Assembly: GCF_036320965.1 (NCBI RefSeq) | Contig: NC_092232.1 | Location: forward strand, 58,319,874 to 58,383,873 | Direction: 5' to 3' | Length of the DNA: 64,000 bases | Source: Panulirus ornatus | Lineage: Eukaryota > Arthropoda > Malacostraca > Decapoda > Palinuridae | In this document: positions 44,820-58,070 of the stretch, in pieces | How the letters are laid out: each line of letters opens with the position of its first letter | Position numbering within the stretch: the stretch's first letter is position 1 | Translations under genes and position numbers: made by a program | The notes under the pieces: generated by a model | Database searches by the model: none | What the model saw: the letters and a program-made list of their open reading frames with translations, nothing else | Told to the model about the DNA's origin: nothing

Positions 44820-44823
<4 letters not shown>
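44026..44823 (+). pseudogene. LINE copy B, inverted 5' half (RT N-terminus)
   Basis: Plus-strand frame with RT motifs: AGLDGIAVEFIKKG, NYRGISLLGIPGKLYG, CGFRSGRGCVDQ, AFMDLEKAYDRVDR. It ends at CVMSPWLFN at 44823, exactly the residue before the LFMDGVV that starts the opposite-strand half. The two pieces therefore make up one continuous element segment with its 5' half inverted, the arrangement known from twin-primed LINE insertions. The remaining frame runs into (TA)n. Confidence 0.8.

Positions 44824-44905
<82 letters not shown>
44824..44905. repeat. (TA)n microsatellite
   Basis: About 40 TA units between the inverted LINE half and a SINE. Confidence 0.95.
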
Positions 44906-44906
<1 letters not shown>

Positions 44907-45141
44907 CCCTGGGGATAGGGGATTAAGCATACTTCCCACGCATTCCCTGCGTGTCGTAGAAGGCGACTAAAGGGGATGGAGCGGGGGGCTGGAAATCCTA
45001 CCCTCTCGTTTTTTTTTTTTTCAATTTTCCAAAAGAAGGAACAGAGAATTGGGCCAGGTGAGGGTATTCCCTTAAAGGCCCAGTCCTCTGTTCTTAACGC
45101 TACCTCGCTAATGCAAGAAATGGCGAATAATTTGAAAAAAA
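44906..45141 (+). mobile_element. SINE, second copy
   Basis: Begins TCCCTGGGGATAGGGG and ends with a short A-rich tail near 45141. It is ~90% like the copy at 38610-38850, with a T-rich insertion (TTTTTCAATTTTCC). No target-site duplication was seen; the left flank is TA repeat and the right flank is LINE. Confidence 0.85.
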
Positions 45142-47007
45142 GAGGGGCGCAAATGGGGAGGTGATAACAAGTAGTGGTGATGTGAGAAGGAGATGGAGTG
45201 AGTATTTTGAAGATTTGTTGAATGTGTTTGATGATAGAGTGGCAGATATAGGGTGTTTTGGTCGAGGTGGTGTGCAAAGTGAGAGGTTTAGGGAAAATGA
45301 TTTAGTAAACAGAGAAGAGGTAGTAAAACCTTTGCGGAAGATGAAAGCCGGGAAGGCAGCGGGTTTGGATGGTATTGCAGTGGAATTTATTAAAAAAAGG
45401 GGTGACTGTATTATTGACTGGTTGGTAAGGTTATTTAATGTATGTATGACTCATGGTGAGGTGCCTGAGGATTGGCGGAATGCGTGCATAGTGTCATTGT
45501 ACAAAGGCAAAGGGGATAAGAGTGAGTGCTCAAATTACAGAGGTATAAGTTTGTTGAGTATTCCTGGTAAATTATATAGGAGGGTATTAATTGAGAGGGT
45601 GAAGGCATGTACAGAGCATCAGATTGGGGAAGAGCAGTGTGGTTTCAGAAGTGGTACAGGATGTATGGATCAGGTGTTTGATTTGAAGAATGTATGTGAG
45701 AAATACTTAGAAAAGCAAATGGATTTGTATATAGCATTTATGGATCTGGAGAAGGCATATGACAGAGTTGATAGAGATGCTCTGTGGAAGGTATTAACAA
45801 TATATGGTGTGGGAGGCAAGTTGTTAGAAGCAGTGAAAAGTTTTTATCGAGGATGTAAGGCATGTGTAGGTGTAGGAAGAGAGGAAAGTGATTGGTTCTC
45901 AGTGAATTTAGGTTTGCGGTAGGGGTGTGTGATGTCTCCATAGTTGTTTAATTTGTTTATGGATGGGGTTGTTAGGGAGGTGAATGCAAGAGTTTTGGAA
46001 AGAGGGACAAGTATGAAGTCTGTTGTGGATGAGAGAGCTTGGGAAGTGAGTCATTTGTTGTTCGCTGATGATACAGCGCTGGTGGCTGATTCATGTGGGA
46101 AACTGCAGAAGCTGGTGACTGAGTTTGGTAAAGTGTGTGAAAGAAGAAAGTTAAGAGTAAATGTGAATAAGAGCAAGGTAATTAGGTACAGTAGGGTTGA
46201 GGGTCATGTCAATTGGGAGGTAAGTTTGAATGGAGAAAAACTGGAGGAAGTAAAGTGTTTTAGATATCTGGGAGTGGATCTGGCAGCGGATGGAACCATG
46301 GAAGCGGAAGTGGATCATAGGGTGGGGGAGGGAGCGAAAATCCTGGGAGCCTTGAAGAATGTGTGGAAGTCGAGAACATTATCTCGGAAAGCAAAAATGG
46401 GTATGTTTGAAGGAATAGTGGTTCCAACAATGTTGTATGGTTGCGAGGCGTGGGCTATGGATAGAGTTTTGCGCAGGAGGATGGATGTGCTGGAAATGAG
46501 GTGTTTGAGGACAATGTGTGGTGTGAGGTGGTTTGATCGAGTAAGTAACGTAAGGGTAAGAGAGATGTGTGGATATAAAAAGAGCGTGGTTGAGAGAGCA
46601 GAAGAGGGTGTTTTGAAATGGTTTGGGCACATGGAGAGAATGAGTGAGGAAAGATTGACCAAGAGGATATATGTGTCGGAGGTGGAGGGAACGAGGAGAA
46701 GTGGGAGACCAAATTGGAGGTGGAAAGATGGAGTGAAAAAGATTTTGTGTGATCGGGGCCTGAACATGCAGGAGGGTGAAAGGAGGGCAAGGAATAGAGT
46801 GAATTGGATCGATGTGGTATACCGGGGTTGACGTGCTGTCAGTGGATTGAATCAAGGCATGTGAAGCGTCTGGGGTAAACCATGGAAAGCTGTGTAGGTA
46901 TGTATATTTGCGTGTGTGGACGTATGTATATACATGTGTATGGGGGTGGGTTGGGCCATTTCTTTCGTCCTTGCGCTACCTCGCAAACGCGGGAGACAGC
47001 GACAAGG

Positions 47008-47012
<5 letters not shown>
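45142..47012 (+). pseudogene. RTE-like LINE copy D, 5'-truncated RT
   Basis: 5'-truncated copy with the complete RT domain and 3' end. The frame from 45161 covers RT motifs to GLR at 45920. A TAG replaces the usual Gln and another TAG nine codons on replaces Trp (MSPW). The frame then continues at 45944-46831 with FADDTALVAD, YLGVDLAADG, LYGCEAWAM and the WFGHMERMSEERL / GRPNWRWKDG C-terminus, ending at VVYRG. The 3' tail with GCGCTACCTCGCAAACGCGG ends in A-rich sequence and (AT)n. The missing Q and W make this copy inactive unless the stops are read through. Confidence 0.87.

Positions 47013-47019
<7 letters not shown>

Positions 47020-47103
<84 letters not shown>
47020..47103. repeat. (AT)n microsatellite
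   Basis: About 40 AT units between the 3' tails of two LINE copies that point toward each other. Confidence 0.95.
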
Positions 47104-47105
<2 letters not shown>

Positions 47106-47539
47106 TATTATATATTTTGCTTTGTCGCTGTCTCCTGCGTTAGCGAGGTAGCGCAAGGAAACAGACGAAAGAATGGCCCAACCTACCGACATACACATGT
47201 ACATAAATACACTTCCACACACGCAAATATACATACCTATACATCTCAATGTACACATATATATACACACACAGACATATACATATATACACATGTACAT
47301 AATTCATACTGTCTGCCTTTATTTATTCCCATCGCCACCTCGCCACAAATAGAATACCAACCCCCTCCCCCTCATGTGTGCGAGGCATCGCTAGAAAAAG
47401 ACAACGAAGGCCACATTCGTTCACACTCAGTCTCTAGCTGTCATGTAATAATGCACCGAAACCACAGCTCCCTTTCCACATCCAGGCCCAACAGAACTTT
47501 CCATGGCTTTCCCCAGACGCTTCACATGCCCTGGTTCAA

Positions 47540-49269
47540 TCCATTGACAGCACGTCGACCCCGGTATAACACATCGTTCCAACTCACTCTATTCCTTGAA
47601 CGCCCTTCACCCTCCTGCATGTTCAGGCCCCGATCACTCAAAATCTTTTTCACTCCATCTTTCCACCTCCAATTTGGTCTCCCACTTCTCCTCGTTTCCT
47701 ATACCTCCGACATATATATCCTCTTGGTCAATCTTTCCTCACTCATTCTCTCCATGTGACCAAACCATTTCAAAACACCCTCTTCTGCTCTCTCAACCAC
47801 ACTCTTTTTATTACCACAAAACTCTCTTACCCTTTCATTACTTACTCGATCAAACCACCTCACACCACATATTGTCCTCAAACACCTCACCACACTCCTG
47901 CGCACAACTCGCAACCATACATTGTTGGAACCACTATTCCTTCAAACATACCCATTTTTGCTTTCCGAGATAATGTTCTCGACTTCCACACACCTTTCAA
48001 GGTTCCCAGAATTTTCGCCCCCTCCCCCACCCTATGATTCACTTCCGCTTCCATGGTTCCATCCGGTGCCAGATCCACTCCCAGATATCTAAAACACTTT
48101 ACTTCCTCCAGTTTTTCTCCATTCAAACTTACCTCCCAGTTGACTTGACCCTCAACCCTATTGTACCTAATAACCTTGCTCTTATTGACTTTTACTATTA
48201 GCTTTCTTCTTTCACACACTTTACCAAACTCAGTCACCAGCTTCTGCAGTTTCTCACATGAATCAGCCACCAGCGATGTATCATCAGCGAACAACAACTG
48301 ACTCACTTCCTAAGCTCTCTCATCCACAACAGACTTCATACTTGCCCCTCTTTCCAAAACTCTTGCATTCACCTCCCGAACAAACCCATCCATAAACAAA
48401 TTAAACAACCATGGAGACATCACACACCCCTACCGCAAACCTACATTCACTGAGAACCAATCACGTTCCTCTCTTCCTACACCTACACATGCCTTACATC
48501 CTCGATAAAAACTTTTCACTGCCTCTAACAACTTGCCTCCCACACCATATATTCTTAATACCTTCCACAGAGCATCTCGGTCAACTCTATCATATGCCTT
48601 CTCCAGATCCATAAATGCTACATACAAATCCATTTGCTCTTCTTAGTATTTCTTACATACATTCTTCAAAGCAAACACCTGATCCACACATCGTCTACCA
48701 CTTCTGAAATCACACTGCTCTTCCCCAATCTGATGCTCTGTACATGCCTTCACCCTCTCAATAAATACCCTCCCATGTATTTTACCAGGAATACTCAACA
48801 AACTTATACCTCTGTAATTTGAACACTTACTCTTATCCCCTTTGCCTTTGTTCAATGGCACTATGCACGCATTCCGCCAATCCTCAGGCACCTCGCCATG
48901 AATCATACATACATTAAATAATCTTACCAACCAGTCAACAATACAGTCACTCCCTTTTTTAATAAATTCCACTGCAATTCTATCCAAACCTGCTGCCTTC
49001 CCGGCTTTCATCTTCCGCAAAGCTTTTACTACCTCTTCTCTGTTTACCAAATCATGTTCCCTAACCCTCTCACTTTGCACACCACCTCGACCAAAACACC
49101 CTATATCTGCCACTCTATCATCAAACACATTCAACAAACCTTCAAAATACTCACTCCATCTCCTTCTCACATCACCACTACTTCTTATCACCTCCCCATT
49201 AGCCCCCTTCACTGAAGTTCCCTTTTGCTCTCTAGTCTTACGCAGTTTATTTACCTCCTTCCAGAACAT
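47540..49269 (-). pseudogene. LINE copy E, reverse transcriptase region, broken
   Basis: Frames at 48643-49269, 48430-48633, 47887-48306 and 47699-47914 on the minus strand contain the RT motifs in order (AGLDRIAVEF, NYRGISLLSIPGKIHG, AFMDLEKAYDRVDR, LLFADDTSLVAD, WFGHMERMSEERL). A stop near 48640 and frame changes near 48300 and 47900 break it. A ~30-bp deletion removes part of the LYGCEAW region. Confidence 0.82.
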
Positions 49270-50231
49270 CTTTTTATCCCCCTAAAACTTAATGATACTC
49301 TCTCACACCAACTCTCATTTGCCCTCTTTTTCACCTCTTGCACCTTTCTCTTGACCTTCTGCCTCTTTCTTTTATACATCTCCCACTCATTTGCATTTTT
49401 TCCCTGCAAAAATGGTCCAAATGCCTCTCTCTTCTCTTTCACTAATAACCTTTCTTCTTCATCCGACCACTCACTACCCTTTTTAATCAACCCATCTCCC
49501 ACGCTTCTCATGCCACAAGCATCTTTTGCGCAAGCTATCACTGCTTCCCTAAATACGTCCCATTCCTCCCCCACTCCCCTTACCTCCTTTGTTCTCACCT
49601 TCTTCCATTCTGTACTCAGTCTCTCCTGGTACTTCCTCACACAACTCTCCTTCCCAAGCTCACTCACTCTCACTACTCTCTTCACCCCAACATTTTCTCT
49701 TCTTTTCTGAAAACCCGTACAAATCTTCACCTTCGCATCCACAAGATAATGATCAGACACCCCTGCAGTTGCATCTCTCAGCACATTAACATCCAAAAGT
49801 CTCTCTTTCACGCGCCTATCAATTAACACGTAATGCAATAACGCTCTCTGGCCATCTCTCCTACTTACATACGTATACTTATATATATCTCGCTTCTTAA
49901 ACCAGGTGTTCCCAATCACCAGTCTTTTTTCAGAACATAAATCTACAAACTCTTCATCATTTTCGTTTACAACAATGAACACCCCATGTATACCAATTAT
50001 TCCCTCAACTGCCACATGACTCACCTTTGCATTCAAATCACCCATCACTATAACCCGGTCTTGTGCATCAAAACCACTAACACACTCATTCAGCTTCTCC
50101 CAAAACCCTTGCCTCTCATGATCTTTCTTCTCAAGCCCAGGTGCATATGCACCAATAATCACCCATCTCTCTCCATCAACTTTCAGTTTTACCCATATCA
50201 ATCTAGAATTTACTTTCATACGCTCTATCAC
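49251..50231 (-). pseudogene. LINE copy E, APE-like endonuclease region
   Basis: A 326-codon minus frame. Endonuclease motifs: VIIGAYAP, VMGDLNAKV, YTYVSRRDGQRALLHYVLID, and GVSDHYLVDAKV (the SDH motif). Upstream, before the frame break near 50235, the SETKLKG motif is recognisable at about 50360. The His in LLHYVLID replaces an expected Asp, which may impair activity. The downstream part is the linker toward RT. The enzyme nicks target DNA in active LINEs. Confidence 0.78.
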
Positions 50232-50639
50232 ATACTTTCACAACTAGTGTTTCAGGAGTAGTGCTACTCCTTCCCTTGCTCTTGTCCTCTCACTAACCCC
50301 TCACTTTACTCCCAAGACATTCCCAAACCACTCTTCCCCTTTACCCTTGAGCTTCGTTTCACTCAGAGCCAAAACATCCAGGTTCCTTTCCTCAAACATA
50401 CTACCTATCTCTCCATTTTTCTCATCTTGGTCACATCCACACACATTTAGACACCCCAGTCTGAGCCTTCGGGGAGGATGAGCACTCCCCGCGTGACTCC
50501 TTCTTCTGTTTCCCCTTTTAGAAAGTTAGAATACAAGGAGGGAAGGGTTTCTGGCCCCCCGCTCCCGTCCCGTTTAGTCGCCTTCTACGACACGTGAGGA
50601 ATGCGTGGGAAGTATTCTTTCTCCCCTACCCCCTGGGAT

Positions 50640-50700
50640 ATATAGATAGATAGATACATAGATAGATATATAGATATAGATATATACAAAAATATATATG
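50640..50700. repeat. (TAGA)n microsatellite
   Basis: An imperfect TAGA/TATA run between the 5' end of LINE copy E and the start of copy F. Confidence 0.75.
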
Positions 50701-52401
50701 TATAGGGAAGCAGTGTTGGCTTGCGCTAAAGATTCTTGTGGCATGAGAAGCGTGGGAGGTGGGCAGATTTGAAAGGGTAGTGAGTGGTGGGATGAAGAAG
50801 TAAGTGTATTAGTGAAAGAAAAGAGAGAGGCATTTGGATGATTCTTGCAGGTATATAACGCAAATGACTGGGAGATGTATAAAAGAAACAGGCATGAGGT
50901 CAAGAGAAAGGTGCAAGAAGTGAAAAAGAGGGCAAATGAGAGTTGGGGTGAGAGAGTATCATTAAATTTTAGGGAGGATGAAAAATGTTTTGGAAGGAGG
51001 TAAATAAAGTGCGTAAGACAAGGGAACAAATGTGAACTTCAATGAAGTGGGCTAATGGGGAGGTGATAACAAGTAGTGGTAATGTGAGAAAGAGAAGGAG
51101 TGAGTATTTTGAAGGTTTGTTGCATGTGTTTGATGATAGAGTGGCAGATATAGGGTGTTTTGGTCGAGGTGGTGTTCAAAGTGAGAGGGCTAGGGAAAAT
51201 AATTTGGTAAACAGAGAAGAGGTAGTAAAAGCTTTGCGGAAGATGAAGGCCAGCAAGGCAGCGGGTTTGGATGGTTTTGCAGTGGAATCTATTAAAAAAA
51301 GGGGGGGAAGGGGGCTGTATTGTTGACTACTTGGTAAGGTTATCTAATGTATGTATGACTCATGGCGAGGTGCCCGAGGATTGGCGGAATGCTTGCATAG
51401 TGCCATTGTACAAAGGCAAAGGGGATAAAAGTGAGAGCTCAAATTACAGAGGTATAAGTTTGTTGAGTATTCTTGAGAAATTATATGGGAGGGTATTGAT
51501 TGAGAGGGTGAAGGCAAGTACAGAGCATCAGATTGGGGAAGAGCATTGTGGTCTCAGAAGTGGTAGAGGATGTGTGGATCAGGTGTTTCCTTTGAAGCAT
51601 GTATGTGAGAAATACTTAGAAAAGCAAATGGATTTGTATGTAGCATCTATGGATCTGGAGAAGGCATATGATAGAGTTGATAGAGATGATCTGTGGAAGG
51701 TATTAAGAATATATGGTGTGGGAGGCAAGTTGTTAGAAGCAGTGAAAAGTTTTTATCGAGGATGTAAGGCATGTGTACGTGTAGGAAGAGAGGAAAGTGA
51801 TTGGTTTTCAGTGAATATTGTTTTGCGGCCGGGGTGCGTGATGTCTCCTTGGTTGTTTAATTTGTTTATGTATAAGGTTGTTACGGAGGTGAATGCAAGA
51901 GTTTTGGAAAGATGGGCAAGTATGCAGTCTGTTGTGGATGAGAGAGCTTGGGAAGTGAGTCAGTTGTTGTTCGCTGATGATACAGCACTGGTGGATGATT
52001 CGGGTGAGAAATTGCAGAAGCTGGTGACTGAGTTTGGTAAAGCGTGTGAAAGAAGAAAGCTGAAAGTAAATGTGAATAAGAGCAAGGTTATTAGGTATCG
52101 TAGGGTTGAGGGACAAGTCAATTGGGAGGTAAGTTTGAATGGAGAAAAACTGGAGGAAGTGAAGTGTTTTAGATATCTGGGAGTGGATTTGGCAGAGGAT
52201 GGAGGCATGGAAGCGGAAGTGAGTCACAGTGTGGGGGAGGGGGCGAAAGTTCTGGGAGCGCTGATAAATGTGTAGAAGTCGAGAACGTTATCTTGGAAAG
52301 CAAAAATGGGTATGTTTGAAGGAATAGTGGTTCCAACAATGTTGTATGGTTGCGAGGCGTGGGCTATAGATAGAGTTGTGCGGAGGAGGGTGGATGTATT
52401 G
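50701..52401 (+). pseudogene. LINE copy F, first part
   Basis: Starts in the endonuclease-RT linker (GCATGAGAAGCGTGGGAGG). RT frames at 51042-51326 and 51271-52275 are shifted at a poly(G) tract near 51305. They include NYRGISLLSILEKLYG, SMDLEKAYDRVDR, FADDTALVDD and YLGVDLAEDG. A TAG follows at ~52275. It breaks off at TGGATGTATTG (52401) where satellite DNA is inserted, and resumes at 53230. Confidence 0.83.
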
Positions 52402-53229
52402 CCGTATCATTTATATGATCATGGTAGCTTTATTGTTATAGTGAATATATTATCTTCTTGACTATATTACCATAATGGCTAAATTGTCATTTCAAAGATA
52501 TTCATAAGGGGGCTATATTTTCACGACAAATATATTTATATGGACGCTATATTTTCATGATATTCATGTACTCATTGTATATTTATTATCAAGGTGACTC
52601 TAAAGTCCTGGGGATTGATTTATCGTGACATTATTGTCATGGTGGCTGTACTGTCTTGGTGGCTATATAGTCGTTTGCTGTTTTTTCAGTAGTACTCTTT
52701 TTTGTGAAGATGACTTTTTTGTCAGTGTAGCTGTAGTATCGTGGGGAACATATTTTCATAGTGGCAGTATTGTCATTATGAACATACCGTCATTATGGTT
52801 ATCTTCTCTTTTTTCTTTACATTGCTATGATGTTTATATCGTCACCTTGACTATATTGGCAAGGCGATCTTTATTTTCATTGTTGCTATAATGTCATTTT
52901 TTTAATCATGTATATTTTGTCATAAGCGATACATTATCATGATAACTATATTATCAAGGTTACAATATTTTTATGGTGACTGTATTGGTATTATGATTAT
53001 AATCTCATAGTGGCTATATTGCCAAGATAACTATATTCTCATAGTGACTACTTTATCATGAAGGTTGTAATGTCATGGTGACTGCATTTTCATGGTAGCC
53101 ATTTTAATGGTGTTGATTTTACCCTTGATGGTATATCATCATAGAAACGAGATTTTCACTTCTAACAAAATATTAGGTGACTACATTGTTGTGATATGCT
53201 ACATTGTTTTCTTTTCAGTACTGTTACGG
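52402..53229. mobile_element. satellite fragment inserted in LINE copy F
   Basis: 828 bp of the CAATATAG satellite, in inverse orientation to 27090-29515. Read backwards it corresponds to about 28945-29130 followed by about 27095-27690, so it spans the junction between two ~2.03-kb units. It starts CCGTA and ends TACGG. The LINE lacks ~5 bp at the site and there is no visible target-site duplication. Confidence 0.8.
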
Positions 53230-54003
53230 GAGATGTTTGAGGACAACATGTGGTGTGAGGTGGTTTGATCGAGTAAGTAATGAAAGGGTAAGAGAGATGT
53301 GTGGTAATAAAATGAGTGTGGTTAAGAGAGCAGAATAGGATGTTTTGAAATGGTTTGGTCACATGGAGAGAATGAGTGAGGAAAGATTGACGAAGAGGAT
53401 ATATGCATCAGAGGTTGAGGGAACGAGGAGAAGTGGGAGACCAAATTGGAGGTGGAAAGATGGAGTGAAAAAGATCTTGAGTGATCGGGGCCTGAACATG
53501 GTGGAGGATGAAAGGTGTGCAAGGAATAGAATGAATTGGAACGATGTGGTATACCGGGGTCGACTTGCTGTCAATGGATTGAACCAGGGCATGTGAAGCG
53601 TCTGGGGTAAACCATGGAAAGTTTTATGGGGCTCGGATGTGGAAAGGGATCTGTGGTTTTGGTGCATTATACATGACAGCTAGAGACTGAGTGTAAACGA
53701 ATGTGGCCTTTGTTGTCTTTTCCTAGTGCTACCTCGCGCACATGCGGGAGGAGGGGTTTGTCATTTCATGTGTAGCGGGATGGCGACGGGAATTAACAAG
53801 GGCAGACAGTATGAATTATGTACATATGTATATAAATATATGTATGTGTGTGTTTACGTATGTATACGTTGAGATGTATAGGTATGTATATGTGCGTGTG
53901 TGGACGTGTATGTATATATATGTGTGTGTGAGTGGGTTGGGCCATTCTTTCGTCTGTTTCCTTGCGCTACTTCGCTAACGCGGGAGACAGAGACAGAGTA
54001 TAA
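53230..54003 (+). pseudogene. LINE copy F, second part and 3' tail
   Basis: Resumes at GAGATGTTTGAGGACAAC with the C-terminal region (53345-53596: WFGHMERMSEERL, GRPNWRWKDG). It continues through the 3' tail (TGTCATTTCATGTGTAGCGG, then GCGCTACTTCGCTAACGCGG) to a (TA)n tract. Confidence 0.85.
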
Positions 54004-54007
54004 TAGA

Positions 54008-54957
<950 letters not shown>

Positions 54958-55122
54958 ATATATGAAGCGTCTGGGGTAAACCATGGAAAGCTGTGTAGGT
55001 ATGTATATTTGCGTGTGTGGACGTATGTATATACATGTGTATGGGGGGGGGGTTGGGCCATTTCTTTCGTCTGTTTCCTTGCGCTACCTCGCAAACGCGG
55101 GAGACAGCGACAAAGTATAAAA
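54958..55122 (+). mobile_element. short 3'-end LINE insertion
   Basis: ~165 bp of LINE 3' tail starting ATGAAGCGTCTGGGGTAAAC and ending GACAGCGACAAAGTATAA, followed by A-rich sequence and (TA)n. It is extremely 5'-truncated and inserted into the Penelope-like element. Confidence 0.85.
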
Positions 55123-55143
55123 AAAAAGAAAAAAAAAGAAAAA

Positions 55144-55780
<637 letters not shown>

Positions 55781-56323
55781 TCAGTATTATTTACTCTTAA
55801 ATCTTTAAGTTCTAATAACCCAAAATATTTAGAGTAGATAGGGTAGAAACTGATGGAAGCCATTTCTAACATTCTTGCATAACCTGAACTCTAGCCTTCC
55901 CAAAACATAGCCATCCGAGCTTGGATATTGTACTGCTGTGTCCGTCAACTAATTTGAAAAGGAAGACATTGAATGGAGAAATTACTGAGGTAATCTCCAA
56001 AGATGATTACTGGACTGAGAAACAAATTCAGAGAGCAGATTAAACGACTTACATCCACTTAGCTTTAGGGAAAAGAAGTTTAAGAGATCCTATACAGGTA
56101 TATGAAATTATTGTAACGGCATCCCTTTAAGTTTGATATTTTTACTTCCTGTAACTAGTTCCAACAATTAAAACAATATTCAACATTGTGAGTTAAGTGA
56201 CTGACCTTAGGATGCATTTGGATCTGTCAAAAACTGTATTTAGTAAATACTTAAACTTTCAACTGACCCATTCTATATTTTTATTCATTTCATCTCAGTT
56301 TTATCTCCTTTCTGTTACTGTTT

Positions 56324-56576
56324 AATATCAACAGTAGCCCGTCTACGTAGTTGGGGCTCTGAAGCAAAGGAAACTTTTTCTAGTCTACGTTAGGGTAGCA
56401 TCTAAAACAAACCTAAATGATCTTACCTTAGAAATATGTTCAGACAGTACCTTCTGAAAATATTTCTTAAGGTAAGGTCGTGGGGATTAGTTTAGGTGCT
56501 ATCTAAACCTTGGCTAGAAAATGTTTGCTTTAAAGTCATAACTAGTTGAAAGACCTACTTTAAGTGTTGATATTGA
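56324..56576. repeat. ~250-bp imperfect palindrome (right arm)
   Basis: Counterpart of 26309-26558. Both halves carry GCTTTAAAG/CTCTGAAGC and CTTTTTCTAG motifs in inverse order. Pairing is retained despite several substitutions. Confidence 0.72.
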
Positions 56577-57299
56577 AATTTATTTGCTCCAGTGTGCCCC
56601 TCCGTCCATTTCTTTTATGTCCATCGAAAGATGCATACGTTCAATTTTTAATGTAGACTGATTTCCCATCTTAGTTTCGTCTACGGAATTCTACATCTTC
56701 AGTTCAGCACACGATTGTGGTAATGAAGGGAAAGTCACCACATTTACAAGCCGAGTGCACGTAGCTTATCCCACCTGGTTAGAGAGAAAACTTACCTGTA
56801 TTTGAATTAATGAACGGGAACAGAGAAGACAAAATTTTACTACACATTTATCATACAACTATATATCATTTATATCATACACATTACCACATTTCCTGCA
56901 CTTTCCATAACAAATTTGCTGAGGTCATAACCTTGTAGTTACCATTACCTTACAACCTTAAGGATGGTGGTCTACAACACCTCTAGATTGATGGAGAAAA
57001 CGAAAAGTTTCGTTTTACTATTAAGACCACAGAAATACGGTAATTCCACTTCACTACCACTAACTACTAGTTATTTTACTTGTTGATTTTCACGGATAAG
57101 ATTTTCATCCTCTGAGCGAAGCCATACAATAATCGTCCTTATCTACTCTGAGCATTGGATAGCCTCCTGATGATCAAGATTGCTGTTTTGGTTGTCCGTT
57201 TCCCTTGTTACTGCTGTGCCTCACTGCACACCTTACATGAGTGCCTTCCACAGTATTAGGGACAGCTGCTGGGCCTCACTGTAGCTACTTCTGGGACGG

Positions 57300-57638
57300 T
57301 TGCCAATCTTCCTCGTATTCCCTCATGACCACAGCGCCAAACCGACTCCCGCCATCAGGCCGAAACGCACAAACATTTCTGACAAAATTGAGACAACTGC
57401 TTTCGCGTCAGTTTTGACACCAAGTGAATTTAAACGACAATTACGCTCAAGATGCTTGGTTTTTCGTTCATGGATTGAACAGAAGCAACCAACGATGGTT
57501 GCTACTGCCCAATCCATGAAGTCCCCCCCACCACGGAAAGGTAACCAAGCTTCGGGGGGGATGGGTGTTTACCCTGACGCCAACGGAGAAACTCAATACA
57601 ATATTTTTATTATAACTTTCCTTAATCTTGAAAAATGA
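57300..57638 (+). CDS. conserved antisense ORF, 112 aa (copy 3), unknown
   Basis: Counterpart of 25193-25531, differing at two residues. Convergent with the RRM ORF of the same arm. No known domain. Confidence 0.25.
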   Translation: MPIFLVFPHDHSAKPTPAIRPKRTNISDKIETTAFASVLTPSEFKRQLRSRCLVFRSWIEQKQPTMVATAQSMKSPPPRKGNQASGGMGVYPDANGETQYNIFIITFLNLEK

Positions 57639-58070
57639 ATCAATGAGAGGGATGAATAGCCCCAGTCATATGAAGATTGGCTAACCGAGTCCTTGCGCAA
57701 AGTGATTTCTTTGAGGGTTGCTTTATCGAAGGCACGGTAGCGTCGGAAGAGTTTCATTTTTTCTCTGAAGACGAAGGAAATTATCCCCGTGAATTTATGT
57801 ATTTTTTTTGGGGGGGGATGGCGGGATAATGTTCCCATATTTTTCTTTCTTTGTTTTTCAACGTCCCTACGTAGATATTATGTGTCATCCACTACTGGGA
57901 GAAAGCCAGACTTCCGCCAGATTAACGTTATCCTTGGCGAGGCGAAACTAAAGTTGTCTTGGTGTTGGTTCCTTAGTGATAACCCAAACACAAACACAAA
58001 CACACCTCCAGTGTCCACTCTAGGGCCTTTTTCTCCTGCAGCACCAACTGGAAGAAAGAACTCAGGTTCC

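Larger units (their letters stand above)
47110..50640 (-). mobile_element. RTE-like LINE copy E, near full length
   Basis: On the minus strand from about 50640 to 47110 (~3.5 kb): a 5' leader (GTAGGGGAGAAAGAATACTT), an APE-type endonuclease, RT, the C-terminal region, and a 3' tail that ends with GCGCTACCTCGCTAACGCAG, then (AT)n. It is the only copy in the window with a 5' end. Family assignment to the RTE group is from the C-terminal LYGCEAW and WFGHMERM style and the single EN-RT frame. Confidence 0.85.
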
